Position numbers and translations under genes: made by a program. Below the pieces are notes generated by a model, which worked only from the letters and a program-made list of their open reading frames with translations, was not told the DNA's origin and did no database searches. A DNA stretch of 64,000 nt, from assembly GCF_036227325.1 (NCBI RefSeq), contig NZ_CP109467.1, positions 3,410,001-3,474,000 of the forward strand. The letters are read 5' to 3'. Below, piece by piece: positions 8,674-17,786 of the stretch. The DNA comes from Streptomyces sp. NBC_01465. GTDB lineage: Bacteria; Actinomycetota; Actinomycetes; Streptomycetales; Streptomycetaceae. The number at the start of each line of letters is the position of its first letter. The stretch's first letter is position 1.

Positions 8674-10038
8674 ATGGATAAAGACAGCGGACGAGCACGA
8701 CGAGCAGAAACGGACGACGCCATGGCTACGGATTACGTCACCCAGCGACAGACGGCGCACCGTCTGCCCACGGCGCTCCGCGCACCGTTCGAGGCCCGCA
8801 CCTGGCGCGAGTTCTCCTACCTCGTCCTCTCCTTCCCGATCAGCATCGTGCTCTTCACCCTCTCCATCAGCCTCTTCAGCACCGGCGTCGGGTTGGTCGT
8901 CACCTTCATCGGCATCCCGATCCTGGCCGGCGTCCTCGCGATGTGCCGCGGCTTCGGCGCGATGGAGCGGGCGCGGGCCCGCGGGCTGCTGAAGCTGGAG
9001 GTCGGCGACCCGAAGCCGCTGAGCGAGCGGGCCGGCCGCGGCCCGATGTCCTGGATGGGCGCGGCCCTCAAGAGCGGGGCGTCCTGGCGTCATCTGCTCT
9101 ACACGCTGCTGCACTTCCCGTGGGCGACGTTCGCCTTCTCCGTCTCGGTGGCGTTCATGACGTGGGGCTGGACCCTCTTCACGTACCCGCTCTGGCAGTG
9201 GGTCTTCCCGATGTACGCGGGCCAGGCCGGTCTGCAGCTGTACGGCGACGACACCCACAACGTCTACCTCAACAACCCCTTCGAGATCGGCCTCACCAGC
9301 CTGATCGGCTTCCTCTTCGTCCTCGCCACCCCCTGGATCGTCCGGGGCCTGACCACCGTCGACCGGCTGATGGTGACCGGGCTGCTCGGCCCGTCCCGTC
9401 TCGACAGCCGGGTCACCGAGCTGGAGTCGGACCGCGGTGTTGTCGTCGACACGGCCGCCGCCGACCTCCGCCGCATCGAGCGCGATCTGCACGACGGCGC
9501 CCAGGCCCGCCTCGTCGCCCTCGCGATGGACCTGGGGCTCGCCAAGGAGAAGCTGACCGCGGACCCCGAGGCCGCGGCCAAGATGGTCGACGAGGCGCAC
9601 GGCGAGGTGAAGATCGCGCTGCAGGAGCTGCGCGACCTGGCCCGCGGCATCCACCCGGCGGTCCTCACCGACCGCGGACTGGACGCGGCGCTCTCCGCGG
9701 TGGCCTCGCGGTGCACGGTGCCGGTGAACGTCGAGGTGGATCTGCCGTACCGTCCGGCCGCCGCCATCGAGGGCATCGCGTACTTCACCGTCTCCGAGCT
9801 CCTCCAGAACATCTCCAAGCACGCGCAGGCGACCCGGGCGACCGTGGACGTCTGGCGGTCGGAGGACCGGATCCTGGTCGTGGTCACCGACGACGGCCGG
9901 GGCGGCGCGGACACGACGGCGGGCAGCGGCCTGGCCGGGCTCGCCGAGCGGCTGGACTCGGTGGACGGCCTGCTGGTGGTCGACTCCCCGGTCGGCGGAC
10001 CGACCACGATCACCGCCCAACTCCCCTGGCGCGACTAG
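8674..10038 (+). CDS. Membrane sensor histidine kinase (HisKA_3 / NarX-like), copy 2
   Basis: This 454-aa kinase is paralogous to the one directly upstream. The phospho-acceptor is His273 in [16 protein letters not shown], and the N-box is ELLQNISKHA. It differs from copy 1 by a hydrophilic loop of about 35 residues between membrane segments (about residues 171-206, YPLWQWVFPMYAGQAGLQLY onward), which may be the input site. The start ATG 8674 is supported by GGGAGG 10 nt upstream. An in-frame ATG at 8722 lacks a good ribosome site. The DHp core is almost identical to copy 1 in both protein and DNA, pointing to duplication or gene conversion. Confidence 0.9.
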   Translation: MDKDSGRARRAETDDAMATDYVTQRQTAHRLPTALRAPFEARTWREFSYLVLSFPISIVLFTLSISLFSTGVGLVVTFIGIPILAGVLAMCRGFGAMERARARGLLKLEVGDPKPLSERAGRGPMSWMGAALKSGASWRHLLYTLLHFPWATFAFSVSVAFMTWGWTLFTYPLWQWVFPMYAGQAGLQLYGDDTHNVYLNNPFEIGLTSLIGFLFVLATPWIVRGLTTVDRLMVTGLLGPSRLDSRVTELESDRGVVVDTAAADLRRIERDLHDGAQARLVALAMDLGLAKEKLTADPEAAAKMVDEAHGEVKIALQELRDLARGIHPAVLTDRGLDAALSAVASRCTVPVNVEVDLPYRPAAAIEGIAYFTVSELLQNISKHAQATRATVDVWRSEDRILVVVTDDGRGGADTTAGSGLAGLAERLDSVDGLLVVDSPVGGPTTITAQLPWRD

Positions 10039-10066
10039 GCAGTTACGGGCTTCAGTGTCGTACCGG

Positions 10067-11044
10067 TCAGCCCCCGATCTCCAGCAGGGACTTGCCGCGG
10101 ACTTCACCCGCCTGCATCGCGCGGTGCGCCTCGGCCGCGTCGTGCAGCGGGTGCACCGCGCTGATGTCGATGCTCACGCTGCCCGCGGCCGCCAGCTCCA
10201 GGGCGGCGCGTGCGTGAGTGCGCAGCAGGTGCGGGTCGCGGCGGGAGAGGTCGCCGATGTTGTAGCCGGTCAGGGTGCGGTTGTTCTTCCACACGGGGAG
10301 GACGGGGAGCGTCAGGTCGGGGTGGCGGCCGGCCTCTCCGTAGACCGCGACGCGGCCGAAGGGGGCCAGCGCCTCGAAGCTCTCCAGGCGGGTGGGGCCG
10401 CCGACGGGGTCGAGTACGGCGTCGACGCCCCGGCCTCCGGTGGCCGTACGGACCGCCTCGGCGAAGCCCTCGCGCAGGAAGACCTCGTCGTAGCCGAAGC
10501 GCAGGGCGTACTCCGCCTTCTCCGGCGTGGAGACGGTGCCGTAGACGGCCTTGACGCCGAGGGCGCGGGCGATCTGGGCGGCCGCGGAGCCGACACCGCC
10601 GGCCGCGGCGTGGATGAGCACGGTGTCGCCGGGGCGCACCCGTACCGCGCCGTCCAGCACGCCGTACGCCGTCGTGAGGACCAGCGCGGCGCCGCCCGCG
10701 GTGCGCAGGTCGAGGGTGCCGACGGGGAAGGTGAACTCGGCCGGGGCGAGGGCGAATTCGGCGTATCCGCCGCCGTCGGGGAGGTACGCGGCGACCGGGT
10801 CGCCGACGGCGAGTCCGCCGACGCCCTCACCGAGCGCGGCCACCCGGCCGGAGGCCTCCAGGCCGGTGACGGTCAGGGTGTCGGGCGCGCCGAAGTCGCC
10901 GAGGCGGTGCTGGACCTCGCCGTAGTTCACACCGGCGTACGCGACCTCGATCAGCACCTCGCCCGGTCCCGGCACGGGCCGGGGGACGTCGACGAGGTGC
11001 AGGACCTCGGGTCCGCCGGTCTCCTGGAATCCGATCGCGCGCAT
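10067..11044 (-). CDS. Zinc-free NAD(P)H:quinone oxidoreductase (MDR family)
   Basis: This 325-aa medium-chain dehydrogenase/reductase is of the quinone oxidoreductase type. The N-terminal GroES-like fold ends in VNYGEVQHRLG. The Rossmann fold carries HAAAGGVGSAAAQIA, and no catalytic or structural zinc cysteines are visible. The predicted reaction is NADPH-dependent reduction of quinones or enals in the cytoplasm. It converges on the second kinase gene (28-bp gap) and is divergent from the response regulator. Its place between kinase and regulator genes may be a later insertion, because its strand breaks the two-component run. Confidence 0.85.
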   Translation of the reverse strand: MRAIGFQETGGPEVLHLVDVPRPVPGPGEVLIEVAYAGVNYGEVQHRLGDFGAPDTLTVTGLEASGRVAALGEGVGGLAVGDPVAAYLPDGGGYAEFALAPAEFTFPVGTLDLRTAGGAALVLTTAYGVLDGAVRVRPGDTVLIHAAAGGVGSAAAQIARALGVKAVYGTVSTPEKAEYALRFGYDEVFLREGFAEAVRTATGGRGVDAVLDPVGGPTRLESFEALAPFGRVAVYGEAGRHPDLTLPVLPVWKNNRTLTGYNIGDLSRRDPHLLRTHARAALELAAAGSVSIDISAVHPLHDAAEAHRAMQAGEVRGKSLLEIGG

Positions 11045-11213
11045 GCTGCCCCCAACTGCCGTTTCTCCGGTCGTTTCCGTGCGCCAACCCCCGGCCCGCG
11101 CCCCCTATTCCTGGCCTGATTGCAGGCGCTTCGGCGCACTCGGGTCCGGATGCTGGGATGCTGTACCCACAGGGGCGGGGCGGGAACAGACAACAGCTGG
11201 GGGCAGAAGCGTC

Positions 11214-11885
11214 GTGGAGGACAGGGTGCGGGTCGTCATCGCCGAGGATTCGGTACTGCTTCGGGAGGGACTGACCCGACTGCTGACGGACCTCGGTCAC
11301 GACGTCGTCGCGGGCGTCGGGGACGCGGAGGCGCTGATCAAGACGATCGGCGAGTTCGCGGACCAGGGTGCGCTGCCGGACGTGGTGGTCGCGGACGTAC
11401 GGATGCCGCCGACGCACACCGACGAGGGTGTGCGGGCAGCGGTGAAGCTGCGCAAGGACTACCCCGGGATCGGGGTGCTCGTGCTGTCGCAGTACGTCGA
11501 GGAGCAGTACGCCACCGAGCTGCTCGCCGGGTCGAGCCGGGGCGTCGGCTATCTGCTGAAGGACCGCGTCGCCGAGGTGCGCGAGTTCGTGGACGCGGTG
11601 GTGCGCGTCGCGCAGGGCGGGACCGCGCTCGACCCCGAGGTCGTGGCGCAGCTGCTCGGCCGCAGCCGCAAGCAGGACGTGCTGGCCAATCTGACGCCGC
11701 GCGAGCGCGAGGTGCTGGGGCTGATGGCCGAGGGGCGTACGAACTCGGCCGTGGCGAAGCAGCTCGTGGTGAGCGACGGGGCCGTCGAGAAGCATGTGAG
11801 CAACATTTTCCTGAAGCTCGGGCTCTCGCCCAGTGACGGGGATCACCGGCGGGTACTCGCGGTGCTGACCTACCTGAACTCGTGA
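11214..11885 (+). CDS. Response regulator, NarL/FixJ family
   Basis: This is a 223-aa two-component regulator. The receiver domain has the acidic pair Glu11-Asp12, the phospho-acceptor Asp61 in VVVADVRMPP, and a Lys in LLKDRV. The C-terminal LuxR-type helix-turn-helix reads LTPREREVLGLMAEGRTNSAVA and then GAVEKHVSNIFLKLGL. Two starts are plausible. GTG 11214 gives VEDRVRVVIAED. GTG 11226 is preceded by GGAGG at 11216-11220 with ideal spacing and would give a 219-aa protein. I list the longer form. It is likely driven by one or both kinases upstream, and korAB is the next gene pair. Confidence 0.88.
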   Translation: MEDRVRVVIAEDSVLLREGLTRLLTDLGHDVVAGVGDAEALIKTIGEFADQGALPDVVVADVRMPPTHTDEGVRAAVKLRKDYPGIGVLVLSQYVEEQYATELLAGSSRGVGYLLKDRVAEVREFVDAVVRVAQGGTALDPEVVAQLLGRSRKQDVLANLTPREREVLGLMAEGRTNSAVAKQLVVSDGAVEKHVSNIFLKLGLSPSDGDHRRVLAVLTYLNS

Positions 11886-11889
11886 GGAA

Positions 11890-11929
11890 CTGACAACCTG
11901 TCAGATATCCAGGTCGGGACCGGGGACCT
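11890..11929. promoter_or_regulatory. Two inverted repeats after the response regulator
   Basis: CTGACA-ACC-TGTCAG (11890-11904) is a perfect dyad starting 5 nt after the response regulator stop. AGGTC-N9-GACCT (11911-11929) follows it. They could be a weak terminator or operators for the korAB promoter. Neither has a T-run. Confidence 0.35.
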
Positions 11930-12027
11930 AGAACCAAAGGATGAACGCACAGCGTCTTAATTGAGAGGCCGGGGGGCGGTCGAATCGTGACAGACCAGGG
12001 CAAGAGGGCGTCTCAAAAGTGCGTCCA

Positions 12028-12051
12028 TTATATGAGCCTTCCGGGGAAGGC
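12028..12051 (+). promoter_or_regulatory. Possible korAB -10 region and operator
   Basis: An AT-rich TTATATG, rare in this genome, sits at about 12028-12034. It is followed at once by the perfect dyad GCCTTCC-GG-GGAAGGC (12036-12051). The placement about 85 nt before the korA start fits a -10 element with an operator at the transcription start. No matching -35 is seen. Confidence 0.35.
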
Positions 12052-12134
12052 GACCCTTACCGACGTAGGGTGGGCCCAGGCGTCGCCGGTTCTCCGGCAC
12101 GTCCGAGCCGCCGCCTCGAGGGAGGTCCAGTTCA

Positions 12135-14064
12135 GTGACCAGCCAGGTCAGTAGCCCAGCCGAGCAGGCCGACGGAGCCGATGAGGCCGTTGTCGGGGAA
12201 CAGCGCAAGCCTTCAGGTACCAAAGAGGTGCGCCAACTCGACCGGGTGATCATCCGGTTCGCGGGGGACTCCGGTGACGGTATGCAGCTCACGGGCGACC
12301 GGTTCACCTCGGAGACGGCGTCGTTCGGCAACGACCTGTCGACGCTGCCGAACTTCCCGGCCGAGATCCGGGCGCCTGCCGGGACGCTGCCGGGTGTCTC
12401 CAGCTTCCAGCTGCACTTCGCGGATCACGACATCCTCACGCCGGGCGATGCCCCGAACGTGCTGGTCGCGATGAACCCGGCGGCGCTGAAGGCCAACATC
12501 GGGGACCTGCCGCGCGGGGCCGAAATCATCGTGAACACCGATGAGTTCACGAAGCGGCCGATGGCGAAGGTCGGGTATGCGACCTCTCCGCTGGAGGACG
12601 GTTCGCTGGAGGCCTTCCGGGTGCATCCGGTGCCGCTGACGTCGATGACGATCGAGGCGCTGAAGGAGTTCGGGCTCTCCCGCAAGGAGGCCGAGCGGTC
12701 GAAGAACATGTTCGCGCTGGGGCTGCTGTCGTGGATGTACCACCGGCCGACCGAGGGCACGGAGAAGTTCCTGCGGACGAAGTTCGCGAAGAAGCCCGAG
12801 ATCGCCGAGGCCAACGTCGCCGCGTTCAGGGCGGGTTGGAACTTCGGTGAGACGACCGAGGACTTCGCGGTGTCTTATGAGGTGGCTCCGGCGACGTCCG
12901 CGTTCCCGACGGGCACCTACCGGAACATGTCGGGGAATCTGGCGTTGTCGTACGGGCTGATCGCGGCCGCCCGGCAGGCGGACCTCCCGCTCTACCTCGG
13001 CTCCTACCCCATCACCCCGGCTTCCGACATCCTGCACGAGCTCTCCAAGCACAAGAACTTCGGAGTGCGGACCTTCCAGGCGGAGGACGAGATCGCCGGC
13101 ATCGGTGCGGCGCTGGGGGCGGCGTTCGGCGGCTCCCTCGCCATCACCACCACGTCGGGTCCCGGGGTGGCGCTGAAGTCCGAGGCGATCGGCCTGGCCG
13201 TGTCTCTCGAACTGCCGTTGCTGATCATCGACATTCAGCGCGGCGGGCCCTCGACCGGTCTGCCGACGAAGACGGAGCAGGCGGATCTGCTGCAGGCGAT
13301 GTACGGGCGCAACGGTGAGGCCCCGGTCCCGATCGTCGCGCCGAAGACGCCGGGTGACTGTTTCGATGCGGCGCTGGATGCGGCACGGATCGCGCTGACC
13401 TACCGCACCCCCGTCTTCCTGCTGAGCGACGGGTATCTGGCGAACGGCTCGGAGCCGTGGCGGGTGCCCGAGGTGGATGAACTGCCCGATCTGCGGGTGC
13501 AGTTCGCGGCCGGTCCCAATCATGAGCTGGCCGATGGCACCGAGGTCTTCTGGCCCTACAAGCGCGATCCGCAGACGCTGGCGCGTCCGTGGGCGGTGCC
13601 GGGCACGCCGGGGTTGGAGCACCGGATCGGCGGGATCGAGAAGCAGGACGGCACCGGCAACATCAGCTACGATCCGGCCAACCACGACTTCATGGTCCGT
13701 ACCCGCCAGGCGAAGATCGACGGGATCGAGGTCCCCGACCTGGAGGTCGACGACCCCAACGAGGCCAGGACCCTGGTCCTTGGCTGGGGTTCGACATTCG
13801 GCCCCATCACCGCGGCCGTCCGCCGCCTCCGCGCGGAGAACGTACCCATCGCGCAGGCCCATCTGCGCCACCTCAACCCCTTCCCGAGGAATCTCGGCGA
13901 GGTCCTGAAGCGTTACGACAACGTGGTCGTCCCCGAGATGAACCTCGGCCAGCTGGCCACGCTCCTGCGCGCCAAGTACCTCGTGGACGCGATCAGTTAC
14001 AACCAGGTCAACGGCATGCCGTTCAAGGCCGAGCAGCTCGCCACGGCTCTCAAGGAGGCCATCG

Positions 14065-14072
<8 letters not shown>
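12135..14072 (+). CDS. korA: 2-oxoglutarate:ferredoxin oxidoreductase, gamma-alpha subunit
   Basis: KorA with KorB oxidises 2-oxoglutarate with CoA to succinyl-CoA and CO2, passing electrons to ferredoxin instead of NAD+. The 645-aa protein is a fused gamma-alpha subunit. The N-terminal gamma domain begins VIIRFAGDSGDGMQLTGDRF (about residues 38-230). The alpha domain follows from GNLALSYGLIAAARQADLPL, with GSYPITPASDILHELSK, FQAEDEIAGIGAALGAAFGG and the TTTSGPGVALKSEA motif. The start GTG 12135 has GGAGG at 12121. The stop overlaps korB by 8 nt. Its neighbourhood with an NADH-module-less complex I suggests a joint role (inference). Confidence 0.93.
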
Positions 14073-15123
<1,051 letters not shown>

Positions 15124-15139
15124 CGTTCAGCAGATGTGC

Positions 15140-15169
15140 GAGGGCCCGGGCAAACTCGCCCGGGCCCTC
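15140..15169. terminator. korAB terminator
   Basis: A perfect 12-bp stem (GAGGGCCCGGGC paired with GCCCGGGCCCTC) with a 6-nt loop begins 17 nt after the korB stop. It ends just before the convergent hypothetical gene at 15174, so it probably works for both strands. Confidence 0.85.
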
Positions 15170-15173
15170 GGCA

Positions 15174-15431
15174 TTACAGGTCGGGGATGTCCTTCTTGGC
15201 GCGGATCAGCGTCTCGCGCGTGATCACGACGATGCGCTCGTAGTCGGCTCGGGCTGCGTCCGGCGGCAACGAGCCGTCCAGCGCTTCAGTCGCCTCGGTG
15301 CCGATGACGGCGAAGGTGCCGTCACTGAGTTCGAAGATGTCTGGGCAGGTTTCCCCAGTGAGGCTCCCCCTCAGACGCGGCGAATCACCAATACGGCGGA
15401 CGATACGGACGGATGGCGATTCGCGACGCAT
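15174..15431 (-). CDS. Small conserved Streptomyces hypothetical protein
   Basis: This 85-aa protein has the pattern VRIVRRIGDSPRLRGSLTGETCPDIFELSDGTFAVIG, then a C-terminus with ERIVVITRETLIRAKKDI. I recognise it as a small family that occurs next to XRE-type regulators and DUF proteins in Streptomyces, but no function is known to me. ATG 15431 is chosen because the conserved part begins right after it. The upstream frame is open but unlike a protein. A dyad, TAACGA-N13-TCGTTA (15504-15528), lies upstream and may be an operator. Confidence 0.7.
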   Translation of the reverse strand: MRRESPSVRIVRRIGDSPRLRGSLTGETCPDIFELSDGTFAVIGTEATEALDGSLPPDAARADYERIVVITRETLIRAKKDIPDL

Positions 15432-15600
15432 CAAAAGGATCCCCTCGCTGCCGACACCGCCCGCCGGCCGATCACCGTCAGAGCGGGGCACCAGGAGGCG
15501 CCTTAACGATGGATCGCCACTTTCGTTACGCCCTAACCCCGCAACCGGTAGCGCGCACCGACATCGCGCGCCCCGGGCGGACGCCGGAGCGACCCACGCA

Positions 15601-16128
15601 CTACGTGTCCGCCCGGTCAGGACCGACCACCCACCAGTCGTCCGGGTCGTCCGCCAGCTCATCCATGATCGCGTCGACCGCAAGCCCGGCGCGTCCTTCC
15701 AGCGTGTGCGCCGGGAGGCTCATCCGGTGCTCCCCCGTGCGCTGCCAGTAGTCGGCGAACACGGCATTGCGGCACAGGATTCTGAGGTGGCCGATCAGCT
15801 CGTCCCAGTCCACGACTCCGATCCGATGGGCCAGCAGGATCGTCACGTACTCCCGGTTGGCGAACAGGAGTTGGCGCTGCCGCCGCTCGGGCACGTCCGA
15901 CAGCGTGCTGAGCGCCGCCGCGAGCATGGGATCGCCCATCGCCTGACTCGACTGCTCCACGAGCAGGCGGTGGTACTGGATCTGATTCGCATGCCGGATC
16001 TCGAGCTTGAGGTCCGCCAGCTCACGCACGAGCGCCCCGGTCAGTTCGTCGGCCTGACGTCGGCGGCGACCGAAGCCCGCCCACAACTGGGAGCCGATTC
16101 GTCCCACGCTCGGCTTCATGACGGCCAT
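15601..16128 (-). CDS. DUF6082-like hypothetical protein
   Basis: The translated core resembles the Streptomyces DUF6082 family: a coiled region, then LLFANREYVTILLAHRIGVVDWDELIGHLRILCRNAVFADYWQRTGEHR, ending with acidic residues. The function is unknown. ATG 16128 gives 175 aa. ATG 16119 and a longer form from 16272 are also open, and none has a strong ribosome site, so the N-terminus is uncertain. Many DUF6082 proteins start with membrane helices; I see none here, which may mean a cytoplasmic variant or a lost N-terminus. Confidence 0.62.
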   Translation of the reverse strand: MAVMKPSVGRIGSQLWAGFGRRRRQADELTGALVRELADLKLEIRHANQIQYHRLLVEQSSQAMGDPMLAAALSTLSDVPERRQRQLLFANREYVTILLAHRIGVVDWDELIGHLRILCRNAVFADYWQRTGEHRMSLPAHTLEGRAGLAVDAIMDELADDPDDWWVVGPDRADT

Positions 16129-16347
16129 GTCAACCGCAACCCCCCGGGTCGGCGGAACGGGCGGAGCGCCCACCTCCAGAATGCCGACCGGGTCCAGGTG
16201 GCGCGGGAGGCGGACAGGGGGCGCATCGAGGGACGGAGCGAGTCGTACGAATCGGCGCCCAACCGAATGCATGCCCCATTTGTTCGTACATATGTCCCGC
16301 GCCGCGGCACTCCGTGCCCAACAAGCCTCCAAGGCCTACGAGTTACG

Positions 16348-16743
16348 TCAGGCGGACGATGCGTCCGCCCTGGCCTCGTCGTACGCATCGCGCGCCGCGA
16401 CGACCGCCTCCATCCGCCGGTCGGTCCACTTCGACAGCGACGCGACCTGCTCGGCCGCCTCCTCGCCCAGCGGCGTCAGCGAGTAGTCCACGCGCGGCGG
16501 GATCACGGGCTTCGCGTCGCGGTGCACGAAGCCGTCCCGTTCCAGCGTCTGCAGGGTCTGGGCGAGCATCTTCTCGCTGACGCGCCCCACGTGGCGGCGC
16601 AGCTCGCTGAAGCGGTACGAGCGCTCCTGCAGCGCGATCAGGACCAGCACGCCCCAGCGGCTGGTGACGTGCTCCAGGACCAGGCGCTGCGGGCACATGT
16701 CCTCGGCGGCGGTCATCCGCGCACGGAAGTCACTAACGGTCAT
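16348..16743 (-). CDS. HxlR-family transcriptional regulator (QorR-like)
   Basis: This winged-helix regulator has 131 aa. HxlR features are visible: Cys17 in DMCPQRLVLEHVTSRWGVLVLIAL, the recognition region FSELRRHVGRVSEKMLAQTLQTLERDGFV and the wing PPRVDYSLTPLG. It is divergent from the NAD(P)H:quinone reductase-like gene at 16846, with a strong inverted-repeat operator between them. HxlR proteins such as QorR and YodB repress quinone-detoxifying genes and sense thiol-reactive quinones through the N-terminal Cys, which is present here. Confidence 0.9.
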   Translation of the reverse strand: MTVSDFRARMTAAEDMCPQRLVLEHVTSRWGVLVLIALQERSYRFSELRRHVGRVSEKMLAQTLQTLERDGFVHRDAKPVIPPRVDYSLTPLGEEAAEQVASLSKWTDRRMEAVVAARDAYDEARADASSA

Positions 16744-16765
16744 GCCAGTACCTTACTTCAAAGTG

Positions 16766-16788
16766 GGTACTTTCCAAAAGAAAGTGCC
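16766..16788. promoter_or_regulatory. HxlR operator between regulator and quinone reductase
   Basis: GGTACTTTC-N5-GAAAGTGCC is a near-perfect inverted repeat with one mismatch in 9-bp arms. It lies midway in the 102-bp divergent spacer. A second, weaker GTACC...GGTAC dyad overlaps it on the left (16748-16770). The AT-rich core and position fit an HxlR-type operator controlling both genes. Confidence 0.75.
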
Positions 16789-16845
16789 AGCCGTAGGGTT
16801 AGCTCCAGAACGCAACGGACCCCCGCAAAGAGGAGCAAAACAACC

Positions 16846-17697
16846 ATGAGCATCGTTGTCACCGGAGCCACCGGAGCCCTCGGCCGTCTCGTCATCGACG
16901 AGCTCCTCGCCCGGGTCCCCGCCGACCAGGTCGCCGCCGTCGTACGCGACAAGGACAAGGCCGCCGACCTCGCCGACCGCGGCGTCGAGCTCCGTATCGC
17001 CGACTACAACGCCCCCGAGACCCTCGCGGGCGCCTTCCGCTCCGGCGACCGCGTCCTCCTCATCTCCGGCAGCGAGGTCGGCCGCCGCGTCCCGCAGCAC
17101 ACCGCCGTGATCGACGCCGCGAAGGCGGCCGGCGTGGCCCAGCTCGCGTACACCGGGATCCTCGGCGGCCCCGACGCCGACTTCGACCTGGCCGACGAGC
17201 ACAAGGCCACCGAGCAGCTGATCCTCGACTCCGGGCTCCCCCACACCTTCCTGCGCAACGGCTGGTACACCGAGAACTACACCGCCAACCTCGCCCCGGT
17301 CCTGGCCCACGGCGCCGTCGTCGCCAACGCCGGCGAGGGCCGCGTCGCCTCCGCCGCCCGTGCCGACTACGCCGCCGCCGCGGCTGCCGTCCTCGTCTCC
17401 GACGGCCACATCGGCGCCGTGTACGAGCTGAGCGGCGACACCGCCTGGTCGCTCGCCGAGTACGCAGCCGAGGTCGCGAAGGCCACCGGCAAGGAGATCG
17501 CGTACAACAACGTCCCCGCCTCCGTGCACCAGGAGATCCTCGTCGGCGCCGGTCTCCCGGAGGGCTTCGCCGCCATCCTCGTCGATGTCGACGAGGCCAT
17601 CGAGCGCGGCCGTCTCGCCGGTACGAGCGGTGACCTGGCCCGTCTCATCGGCCGCCCCACCACCCCGATCTCCGAGACGATCGCCGCCGCCCTGTAA
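16846..17697 (+). CDS. NmrA-like NAD(P)H:quinone oxidoreductase (QorB type)
   Basis: This 283-aa atypical short-chain dehydrogenase starts with the Rossmann motif VVTGATGALGRLV. It continues with the QOR2-type signatures GDRVLLISGSEVG, FLRNGWYTENY and VYELSGDTAWSLAEYA. It probably reduces quinones with NADPH as a detoxification step. ATG 16846 has AGGAG 10 nt upstream. It is divergent from its likely repressor, an HxlR protein, across a clear operator. A small dyad, CCGTAT-AGCG-ATACGG, lies just after the stop (17701-17716). Confidence 0.9.
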   Translation: MSIVVTGATGALGRLVIDELLARVPADQVAAVVRDKDKAADLADRGVELRIADYNAPETLAGAFRSGDRVLLISGSEVGRRVPQHTAVIDAAKAAGVAQLAYTGILGGPDADFDLADEHKATEQLILDSGLPHTFLRNGWYTENYTANLAPVLAHGAVVANAGEGRVASAARADYAAAAAAVLVSDGHIGAVYELSGDTAWSLAEYAAEVAKATGKEIAYNNVPASVHQEILVGAGLPEGFAAILVDVDEAIERGRLAGTSGDLARLIGRPTTPISETIAAAL

Positions 17698-17786
17698 TGA
17701 CCGTATAGCGATACGGGTATGACAGCCGGGCCCTCCTCCCGCTACCTTCGACGGGTTGGCGACACAGCAGAACAAGGGGAGGGCCC

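Noticed and set aside
10067..11885. Quinone oxidoreductase as part of the kinase/regulator operon
   Set aside because: It is on the opposite strand, convergent with the second kinase gene and divergent from the regulator gene.
12028..12034. Leftward TATAAT -10 box opposite the korA leader
   Set aside because: The hexamer is perfect on the reverse strand, but no -35 lies at the right distance and no leftward gene follows for over 900 bp.
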